Assembly (NCBI GenBank): GCA_030614005.1 | Contig: JAUWKS010000001.1 | Location: 109,056 to 173,055, forward strand | From: Candidatus Heimdallarchaeota archaeon | GTDB taxonomy: Archaea; Asgardarchaeota; Heimdallarchaeia; JABLTI01 | Reading direction: 5' to 3' | Length of the DNA: 64,000 bases | Part shown: positions 46,295-57,200 of the stretch, piece after piece | How the letters are laid out: every line of letters begins with the position of its first letter | Position numbering within the stretch: position 1 is the first letter of the stretch | Program-made: the position numbers and the translations under genes | The notes under the pieces: model-generated | The model's input: the letters and a program-made list of their open reading frames with translations, nothing else | Database searches by the model: none | What the model was told of the DNA's origin: nothing

Positions 46295-48142
46295 TCATTT
46301 CTTTGATAATAAAATTTGGAATAAATCATCAAATTTGCCTAGCTCTTCTTTGAAATTTTCAAAGCTATACTTATCAGTGAAGTTGTCCACAGAACCAGAT
46401 ACGCAAGTTATTTTCTTCTTGGCAATATTTTCTAGATTTAATAATGTATCAGGTAAAACAGTAAATGATTCTCCCAAAAGAACAGGTGAGATGTTTTTCC
46501 CTAAAAGTATTTCAGCATAGTTCTCTATCTCCGGATGATTACCTAATGCCTCTTCTGAAGTATAAAATGATACAATAGCTGTTTTTTCCATTATCTGTTT
46601 GTTGAATTCTAGGAAAACATGACTTATCATATCTGATACTCCTTTTTCAAAAAGATTAGTCATATTGCCATAGGAGATAAAAGAATATTGATTATCCTTT
46701 TGTGAAAGAGTTGCATGTACTTCAGCTAATCTGGTCATACAAAAAAGCTTGCCAATTAAATGACCAAGTATTTTGAAATAATCAAACGAGCGTGATACAT
46801 TTCTTATGGCTTCTTCATAGTTACCTTGCTTTCGGTTAATCTCAGATAATGCACTGTAATATAGGGCATTTAGCTTGGGAGGAACTGGAGCAACCATTTC
46901 CTTTATTCCTCTGTTCAAAAAAAGTTCAGCCCGGGTTATCCTACCAATTAATGCACAGATCCAAGCGCTAAGCAAATTTATTTCAGACATTTTCAATTTA
47001 TTTTTATTTGCTTGGTAAATTTTACTTGCTTTTCTAGCAAACTTAAGTGATCGTAACAAAGAACCTCGATAGTCATCATCTCTGAAAGTATAGGCAGGAT
47101 AAGCCATCATTAGATATAATTCAGATTTTGCATGAGCTAATCTTCCTCTCAGATTAGCAACTGGTTCAGCAAGTGTAAATTCCTCTTCAATAATTCGTTC
47201 AATGTTTTCGTAGATGCCTAATGCCTTGTAAAACCAACCTTGCTGTGAATAAATAAATCCTAAATCGAATAGACCATCTACATGTAATTTTCTCATTAAA
47301 ATTGATTTACGAGTTCCTAAGCGCAGATACTTTATACCACGATTCAAATATTCTTCAGCAAGTGGTAATTTGTTATATGATACAAGATAACGAGCAGAAA
47401 TAAGCAAAATCATTGCCATTAAATTCATAATATCTTTTCTTTTATTTGAAGCAGCAATTTTGATACTTAAATTAAGATAATTCTTTAGATCTTCCAAAGA
47501 AATTTCAGGTGTAGTCTCGAGTTCAAGCAAACTAACAATTTCAAGTAATTCTACATCAATTTGATAATGGTCATTGAAATTATGTTTTGATGCATTATTC
47601 TTAATTACTTCAACGATGTTAAGAGTGTATTTTGGATTGATATTTAACCAAAACCAACCAAAACGAATCAAAACCATGAACAAGGATCTGTTTCCAGTTG
47701 CTTTTTCTTTTGAGGAACTTAACCGTTTAATAGAATCATTAGTAACAATTGTCAGTATTGTACTGTCAGTTATTTTAATGGGATGTAAATTCACTTCTTT
47801 ACAAATTTCAATTATTCGATCTTCTGACGCAGGTTCAAACCTATCAGTACCAATGATAATGAACCTTTGAGCAGAAATTTTCTCATTTATTTCTGAGACA
47901 AAATCTTTTCTAAAAAGAATCTCATTATCAGCTGTTATTTCAAGAGATGAAGCAAAAGTTGCTATCCAACCTTTCTCCTCTGCAATGCGAACATGATAGA
48001 GGATATTTTGTCGACTCATTTCTGTTGGAAAGACTTTTTCCGCTATATATCGAATGTGCTGTGTATTTGCAACACCAAGATATTTGACACAGGTGGCAAT
48101 AAATCTTGACCAGAAAAATTTAGTCCTTGATGCAAATACCAT
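46295..48142 (-). CDS. HTH/TPR-repeat protein
   Basis: I take ATG 48142 (AGTGA 5 nt upstream) instead of the GTG at 48151. The protein of about 615 residues starts with a winged-helix-like region (YIAEKVFPTEMSRQNILYHVRIAEEKGW). A domain of about 100 residues follows, and then many TPR-like helix pairs (for example EVHATLSQKDNQYSF, YSALSEINRKQGNYEEAIRNV). The final about 90 residues lie outside the repeats. The combination resembles transcriptional regulators with TPR sensor domains, but no ligand is apparent. It is the next gene downstream of the megasynthase on the same strand. Confidence 0.65.
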   Translation of the reverse strand: MVFASRTKFFWSRFIATCVKYLGVANTQHIRYIAEKVFPTEMSRQNILYHVRIAEEKGWIATFASSLEITADNEILFRKDFVSEINEKISAQRFIIIGTDRFEPASEDRIIEICKEVNLHPIKITDSTILTIVTNDSIKRLSSSKEKATGNRSLFMVLIRFGWFWLNINPKYTLNIVEVIKNNASKHNFNDHYQIDVELLEIVSLLELETTPEISLEDLKNYLNLSIKIAASNKRKDIMNLMAMILLISARYLVSYNKLPLAEEYLNRGIKYLRLGTRKSILMRKLHVDGLFDLGFIYSQQGWFYKALGIYENIERIIEEEFTLAEPVANLRGRLAHAKSELYLMMAYPAYTFRDDDYRGSLLRSLKFARKASKIYQANKNKLKMSEINLLSAWICALIGRITRAELFLNRGIKEMVAPVPPKLNALYYSALSEINRKQGNYEEAIRNVSRSFDYFKILGHLIGKLFCMTRLAEVHATLSQKDNQYSFISYGNMTNLFEKGVSDMISHVFLEFNKQIMEKTAIVSFYTSEEALGNHPEIENYAEILLGKNISPVLLGESFTVLPDTLLNLENIAKKKITCVSGSVDNFTDKYSFENFKEELGKFDDLFQILLSKK

Positions 48143-48264
48143 ATGTTTCACTACCCAATTTTGACAATCTAGTATTAATATGGAATATGAAAGTTAGTTA
48201 GTATTTCATACTACGTGTTATTAATTTAACGTCCTAACTCCATATTAAACCATTTTATTCAAAA

Positions 48265-51200
48265 TCATTTAGGAATGTAACACACAGCAGCAACAAAGTC
48301 GTTATTTTGTGATAACTGAGCTTTTAGCTGTATACCAGACTTACTCTTAGCAAATTGTTTGGTTATTTTATTTGCTTCAGCGGGCAATTTAGTAGGATCA
48401 ACTTGAACGGTAATACTTTTGTTTTGTAATTCAACGACCTCTAAATCGTGAAGATCAATATTCAACCCGATACCCAAAACTTTTGAGGCTGCTTCTTTCG
48501 CAGCCCAAATTCTAGTAAGAAAGTCATCAGCAACATCTTTATTCTGAATTTTAAGAAATGATTGCTCTTGTGGACCTAACAATTCATCAGTGAGTGAGCT
48601 ATCTCTTGGCTCGATTATTTCCAAATCAATACCAATATTGAATGTTGAGCTAACTAATGCAACAGCATAACCATTGCTATGAGTTATCGAAACAAAGGTT
48701 TTCTTCTTACCTTTGTTTGTGACTGCGATTGGTTTTCCAAGATTACTTTTCTCAATCAAAATATCTTTATTTTCCAGTTTTGGCATGAGATTTCGGAGTG
48801 CCGTTTTTGCTGCAATCACTCCTGCTAACCATTCGGTTTTGCGTTTCTCAACTTTTATGGAATGATATTTTTCAAGCTCATCTGTTTGTAGATTGCTCGT
48901 TAAGTATTCAGAGTCGGATTTCAATTGCTCGTTGATCTGCTTTACACTAACTGCTTCAAGTGAAGAATCTTTAGGAACAGTAAATAATTGCTTTACTTGT
49001 TTCAATCGAATATTCTCAACAATTTCAAGACTTGCTGCTAAAGGTATTTTTACTGTGTTGTAATCTTCTGCTTTAAGGATTACTTCTCCAGTTTTTGTCA
49101 GCACCTCAAAATCATAAGTAGATCCAAAATCATTTTCACCTTTCTTGACACCACGTATTATTTCAGGTTCTCCAGCAACATCAAAGTAAGTAAGTTGTTT
49201 GACAGAATAAGGAAGACCAAGTCGGTCATCTTTTATTATATCTAAAAGACCCATCGCTTGGAATGCTGCTTCAATTGCTAATGGATTAGCAATTAATTCT
49301 TTAATATCCCAACTAAACTGATTATTTATTGGGATAGAACCAGCACCAATGATTTCTTTGTCAATGGTATTTATTGAGTGAAGTACTTGGAATAATGAAC
49401 CATGTGGAAGAATCTTATAGATGTCTCCTTTATTGATTAATTGTTTCTTGGTTAATTTTACCATTGATTTTTCCGCAACTTTTCGTGGACCAAAGACAAC
49501 AGTACCTTTGAAATGAAGTTTAGTATCACCTAGTTTCTTTCCATCTTTTATGAAATCAGATTCAATACGAACTTCTGGTGTTTTGCCATAAGATATTCGA
49601 GCTTTAAGTGCTCGTGGGTTATCTTTGAGAAATTTGATTGCAGAGTTGAACTCAATATTGTCAAAACCACTTAGCACTTTCTTTGGATAAGCAAGCTTTG
49701 CTAATTCGGCAAACAATTCTATACCCATTACTCCAGGTAGAAATGGAACAGCATCAAATCGATGGTGATTTAGATAGAGGTCAGTTGTAAGTGAGAAATC
49801 TCGTTCTGTTGAAATAGATCCGTCGAAGTTTCGTTTAATACTACCAATCATTGGATATACTTTGTGATCAACAAGAACTGCCGGTAATGGTGATTCTAGT
49901 AGAACACCTAATTTTCCAGCGATAACAACCTCAGCATCTTGTCCGGATTCAAGTTCATTGATGAAGGCATTTATTCCCTCATTCACTTGAATTGGGGTAA
50001 CTCCGGCATATTCCAGAATAGTCATTATTGAACCTCTGGTTGCCATTCCCACATCTGCCCAAGCAGACCAACAGATAGAAGTTGCACGAATGCCTTTTGC
50101 TCTTAAATTCCAGCAACTCTTTGAGAGATAATCATTCGCTGCAGAATAATCTACTTGTCCGCCATTTCCATATCGTCCGGCAACAGAAGAGAAACATATG
50201 ATGAATTGAATTTTCTTCAAATCAATATTGTTGATTAAATTATCATATCCAATTGCTTTAACGTCATAGACTCGATTAAAATCAACAAGCTCTTTATCAG
50301 CAATGAATTTAGATACTTCCAATCCAGCACCGTGAACAATACCTGTTATTGAGGTTTTGAAGTCTGAAACAACTTTTAGTAAAGTTTTTTCCATTTTCTC
50401 AGTATTAACAACATCTACAGAATAATACTTCGTTTTTGAACCCAAGGAAACAAGTTCTTGTACTCCTTTCTGGATGGCAATAGCTTTAGCTGTTTTTGAC
50501 CAAGCTTTCTCGATTTTAACTGGAGTAACTTTATCATCTGTTTCTTTCATTTTGGCAATCATAGTGTTTTTGAGTTCAGTTAAACCAGCTTCATCAAGTG
50601 CAAGTAGTTCTTTAATATTCTTTGGAATTTTCGTTCGACCAAATAATGCCAATTGTGCTTGATATTTTTCGGCAATTTTCTTAGTGATTTCAAAGGTTAT
50701 TCCTTGAGCACCACCAGTAATGACTATTAAATCATCTTTAGTTGGTTCGTATTTCTCTGATGCTTCTACCAATTCCTCAACAGTTGTAATGAAGATTTGA
50801 CGTTTTCCAGCAGAATTGTATACTACTTCTACTGAACCATCTCCAGAGCATAATTCATCAATCGCTAGTTTTGGCTTTTGACAGCTAACAAATTTAACAG
50901 TACCACCAACAAACTCTCGAGCAAGTGCTTTCGTAAAACCTGTCAAAGAGCCAACAATTGGATTGGCTTTTGCTTGCTTCCAACCAAGATTTTCAAATTG
51001 GTTATCTATAGCTAAAACAATTGGTTTCTTACTAAAGAACAAATACCGACTGCAAACGAAAAAGCTTCGAGCAACGAAATCGTGTTTAGTTTTATCATTT
51101 GTTTTTGGAGCGATGAAAACCATACCATCAACTTGCTGTTCTGGCAATGCTGCTTGAAGCTTATCAAGTGATTTCATTGACTTGAGATGGATTGTTTTCA

Positions 51201-54200
51201 CAACTTGAGCTTTTTTCTTCTCCAAAATTGCTACAATTTCATTAGTAAATTGGTTATTATCTCCAATAACAATAAATCGCTTTTGTTTGAGATCCAAACC
51301 CTTAGTTTTAATTTGAGAAGGAATCAATTGCAATAACATTCTTTTTGCAGGAACTTTTTCGATTGGCTTCTTTGCTGCTTGACCAGCAACGTGAGCTGAT
51401 TTTTCTCCAGAGCCAATTCGTTCAGAAACATAATGAGCAATCTTAGTAATCGTTGAATAATCTTGAATACGAATTCCTTCTTCTCGAGGCAAATCGAATT
51501 TTGATCGAAGAATACCAAAAATTTCTGCCTGTTTAACAGTATCAATACCAAGGTCTTCTTCAAGTTCCATATCTGCTTCCAACATGTCTGTTGGATAACC
51601 AGTTTTTTCTGAAACAAGATCAATAATTGTTTTAGAAATCTCACTAATAGAAATTGAAGATGTTCCAGTTGCGGCAGTAACTCCTACAGGTGTAGAACCT
51701 ACACCGCCCATTTTTGTTGCAAGATATTCAGCAATTTTATTTACAGAATAATAATCTTGAATTCTAACTCCTTCCTCTCGAGGCAAATTATACTGTGAAC
51801 GCAACATTCCAAATAGTTCTGCTTGTTTAACAGTATCAATACCAAGATCTTCCTCAAGATGCATATCTGCTTCAATCATATCTGCGGGGTAACCTGTCTT
51901 TTCGGAAAGCAAGGAGATAATCATAGTAACAATTTCACTATTAGATGCAGAAACAACAGATGATTTTGGAGCAGTGGTTTGTTTTAAAGCTTTAATTACA
52001 TTGGGGTCTTCAGTCATTCTCAAGGTATTATTAACAATCTCCATAGTTGAGCGACTGCCACCAATAGTTGCTAACCATTGATCATAATCCTTACTGTCAA
52101 ATCGTTCACTAGCTGTATTCAAACGATACAAAACCATAGCTAATTGTGAGCCAAAACCTGCTGAAAAGCGCATAGCATATTTAATATCATATTTTCCACC
52201 CTTAGAAAGATTGAGCACGCCCAATTCAGGGTCTACTTCTTTGAAATTTGCTACTGGAGGAATAATTCCTTTTTGGAGCATCTTAACTGCAACAACATCC
52301 TCAATTCCAGCTCCCATCGCATGACCTGTAAATCCTTTTGTGTTAGCAATAACGACTTTATCTAACGAAGCACCAAAAGTTTTTCGCAGAGCGTCTATTT
52401 CTGCAGAAGCACTGCCACCTCGAGCTGGCGTATAGGTTTCATGACTAACAAAAACTAATTGTTTCGCAATATCATCTCGAGAGATATTGTACTTCTTCTC
52501 AATTTTTGTCATGAAATTATTCATTTGAGATGAAATGTGTTCACGATCTAGTCGCGTTCCATGGAATGCTGAATTTACGAGATGCGTACCCATCAAATCA
52601 ACAATTGGTTTTACTCCTCTTTCATTCATTGCAGATTCTGATTCCAAAACAATGCCAACCGCTCCCATACCAACGATCATTCCGTGTCTTCTGTTATCGA
52701 AAGGCAAAGCAGCTTCTTCCACTATTTCAGAAGTTGTTGCTGCTCCAACTGCTAGGAATCCCGCTCCAAACCACTGGAACGTTTCATCACTTGTTATATC
52801 ATCTGCGGCTATTACAATTACTCTTTTGCACCGACCATTTCGAATCCAATCTTCAGCGATACCAATAGCTAGTGTAGTTGAAGAGCAAGCAGCGTTTACT
52901 TGTGTATTTGGTCCTCGTGCGCGAATAAATTGAGCAAATTGAGAATGGCCCATTGAAAGAACTTCGAATAAGAACTTACGACTGAAAATGTATTTCGAGT
53001 TTTTATCACCATCAAGTGCGACTTTATTCTTTTCAAACCATATCTTCACTTTTTCTCTGGAAGCTTTATTTGAGATTTGTTGAATTAATTCATCAAAAAG
53101 TAGAATAGTTTCTTCCTTGTGCTTTGATGCATATTTATCTGCTAGAGATTGAGAAACAATTGAAATTAGATTGTTACTTACAGGAAAAGCAGAAGCGAAA
53201 ATAATGCCGGTCTCATCTCTCATTGACTCTGGTAATACCCAACCTTTTGAGATTTCTTTTCCAACAGATGTTTTAATTTTCAAGGGCATTAAAGGAATAC
53301 CAGCATCTCTAAGTGCTTCAATTCCTGCTGCTAATGCTAATTGAAATGTTATATCAAAAATTTCAGTAAATTCGGCTTGCACGCCATAGTCTTTTGTAAG
53401 ATCAAACTCTCCTTTTTGAGCTGCAAGTTTAATGACTTCACTTACATCAGTTATCGATTGGAATTGTGCCCCTTTAACAGCATCTTTCACTAATCGGACA
53501 ATATTCTTTTCAACGATCTTTTCTCTCAGCTGAGAGGAAGTTTTTTCTATGAAATTCATACCGGAAAGAATTGCATCGAAATTAGAATCATCGAATACCT
53601 TACGATTTTTACCAGGTAACCCGATTGCTATACCAGTTACTCCTACGGCATCTGTATTAATATTCAGTCTGTCTATTTCTTTTTTAGTCTCTAATGCCTT
53701 TGCGATTATATTCTGGTATGTATCATAACCTACTTTAAGAAATGCATTGATAGCTGGCGCTTGTAATTTTAAGTACTCACTAAAGTCATCATTTTTAGTT
53801 ATCGTTGCTAAATCACCAAAAGCTAACACATCAAATGGAGATTCTTTTGTAATGACTTTAGTCTTACCGATAGAAGGAGCAATTGATGTAATTGGTACTG
53901 CTTTCTTTTTGTAGAATCTCTTTGTCGGATTTCTAAACTCTTCACTATAGATCGAATCATCTTTGTTAGGAATTTTTAAAGGATAACCAAAAGCACCGAG
54001 AGCAGCAAGCACTTCATTGAGATGTTGCATAGCTCCTCTCTTGGGATGGTTTGATGCTAGAGCAACAAAATCTTTCTTACCTTCAAGAATAGATTTAGCA
54101 AAACTTGTTAGAACATATTTGGGACCAATTTCAATGAATGTCCGTACTCCGTATTCCTCATACATATTTTTAATCTGCTTCATCCATTCGACAGGAGAAT

Positions 54201-57200
54201 AAACTTGTTTACAGAGTAGATCAATAATTTCTTGCCTTGTTTTTGGATAAATTCCTCCAGTTACATTGCTCGAAAGAGCAATTGTAGGTTTGCTATATGT
54301 AAGCTTCTCTAGTGATTCTCTTAGGAATTTCTCAGCAGGAGCAACAATTTCTGAATGAAATGCTGCAGAAACGGGTAAAGGAATTGCGGTTATGCCTTTT
54401 TCAATGAATATCTTGATTGCTTCAGTTATTGCAGGAGATGCTCCTGAGATTACAGTTTGACTTGGAGTGTTTTTATTTGCAGCTATTGCATAACCTTTGA
54501 CCTTTTTCAAAACGTCATCAACTGTTTGAGGACCCGCACTTACTGAAGCCATCATACCATTATCATCAGAATCAAAAAGAGACATCGCTTTGCCTCTAGG
54601 GATAACAGCCATTAAGCCATCTTTGAAGCTAACAATTCCAGATGCCACAAGTGCAGCATATTCACCTAGACTATGACCTGCAACAAAATCTGGTTTTATA
54701 CCAAACGAACGCAATAATCGATATATTCCAATATTGACAGCAAATATTGCTGGTTGAGTCACTTCAGTTTTTCTCAATAATGCTTTTGACTCGGCATCAT
54801 CTTTTCCTATAGCAAAGATTATTTCTGTTAGGGAAAATCCAAGCTCAGCTTGAGTTACTTCATCAGCTTCTTTGAAAACTTCTTTTACAATATCATACTT
54901 GTCCCAGAGCTCTTTACCCATACGAACGTATTGGCTACCTTGTCCTGGAAACATAAAAGCGATTTTTCCGAGTGTATGATCTTCACCATAGAATATTCCT
55001 TTATTTCTTAGTATCAATCTCTTAGCTTTATCTTGTTGTCCAGATATTGCTGAATCAATTAAAGAGGGTAAATCATCCAGTGATTTAGATACAATACCTA
55101 TTCGTTTCTTCTGAGAGAGAGCACCCATTGTTTCTTGACTAATATCATGTATACGACTTCCTGTTCCATTCTTATCAAAAGTACTCTTTGGTATTTTTGT
55201 TTTGAATGCTTCCAAATTTTTAAGTAAAGCAACATCAGAAGCACCTCCAATAAAGAGGGGTTCAGTTTCTAATACAATATTTTTATCGTAATAATCCTTC
55301 CAAGAGGATTCATCAAAAACAGTGGTAAAACCTTGTGCATCAGCTGATTGAGAAGTCATTTGACTGATACGTCTAGTTAATGATTCTAATTCTTCTTTTG
55401 ATAATAATTTTGGCAAATGGCCAATAGTTTCTCCAGGAATATATTCTTCCATAATAGCATGATAATTTGTTCCACCAAAACCAAAAGAAGAAATTCCTGC
55501 GATTCGATGTCCAGATGTTGGTTGAGGCCAATCCTTTGTTTCTGTAATAACATAAAATGGGGAAGTATCCCAAGCAACTTTTGGATTTGGTATTTCAAAA
55601 TTGGCTGTTGGGGTGAATTTCTTATGATAAATTGCAAGTGCAGTTTTGATTATCGAGGCAATACCAGCAGCACTTTTTAGATGACCAATTTGACTTTTAA
55701 CGGAGCTGATGACTATTGATGCTTTCGGAGAATTTTCTGCCATCTCATTCAAAACAGCCATTTCAACTACATCACCTACACCAGTAGCAGTTCCATGAGC
55801 TTCTAAAAATTGTATATCAGAGAAGGATACACCCGCTTGATCAAATGCTCTTTGAATTGCTAATTGTTGTCCAATGGGGTTTGGTGCAGTAATGCCTTTA
55901 CCTTTTCCATCACTAGCAGCACCTAATCCTCTAATAACAGCATAAATTCTATCACCATCTCTTTCTGCATCAGAAAGACGTTTAAGAACAACAAAACCTG
56001 ATCCTTCACCCATAACAAAGCCATTTGCCCTTGCATCAAATGGATATGAACCTTCAGCAGAAATCGCACCAATTTTGGCAAATTTAACAAAAATGGATGG
56101 GTCTAATGAACAATCTGATCCTCCACAAAGAACCGTATCATATTCATTATCTAGTAATCCTTTAACTGAAACACTCAAAGCAGCTAAACTTGATGCACAT
56201 GCAGCATCACAAGTCATATTCTTGCCGCGAAGATTAAAAACATTAGCAATTCGTCCAGCAATAACATTAGATAATTCTCCTGGCATCGAATCTTCATTTA
56301 TTGCCATTAATTCCTTATCATAAATTGTTTTTAATTCTTCTTTGACTTTCCTCCAAACATCTTCCTTAATATCACTGAAAGAAGCGCATTTTTCGAAAGA
56401 TCGATATGACTCTGCTAGAAAGATTCTTCGATTGTAATCGACTCGAATTGAACCACCCATACTATTTCCAACGATAGTTGCAGTTCGAGAATTATCTTTA
56501 TCCAAAATATTAGCATCAATTAGTGCTTCTCTAGCAGCTACTAAAGCAAATTGTTGAACGCGATCAATCTTCTGAGCAACTTTTGGAGGAATTTTAAATT
56601 CCAATGAGTTAAATTTGAAATCATCAATTGTTGCAGCAATTTTTGCGTAAGTTTTATCGGGTTCAAAAGGGTCAGGAGAATAATAGAGACTATGGTCATT
56701 AGACCATCTTTCTTTTGGTATTTCTTTTATTGAATAAACTCCAGAAATGATATTTTGCCAATATTGGTCAATGTTCAATGCATCTGGAAAAACTCCACCC
56801 AAACCAATAATTGCAACACCTTCACCTTGAAGAATATCATCGGGTATTGGAGTCAATTCTTGAACAATTTGAGGTTCTACTGCTTTGCTAAATTCTTCTT
56901 TTGATTCGAATTGTTCAGCAAAACTTTTTGCTTTGGTACTAACAACTTTTTTTGACTCTTCGATTAATTCCATATGAAGATCCTTAACAGTACGAATGCT
57001 TCGCAAACTACCAACAATTTGGCCAATCATATAATTTCCTTTTTCATATTGACCCTTCTCATCAATTGGCATAAACCTATTTGGTTTATCGTCTTCCCCA
57101 TCTGGGTTCCAAATTTCTCCTAATGCAGCAATACGTGTAGATCCTAGATTGTCTCTTTCGAATTGGTGTTTACGATCTTTAAGGCTCATACCTTCCTTTA

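Noticed and set aside
52530..52933. Two overlapping plus-strand open frames of more than 110 codons within the megasynthase
   Set aside because: They lie opposite conserved catalytic KS2 sequence, overlap each other in different frames and have low-complexity Leu/Gln-rich products.
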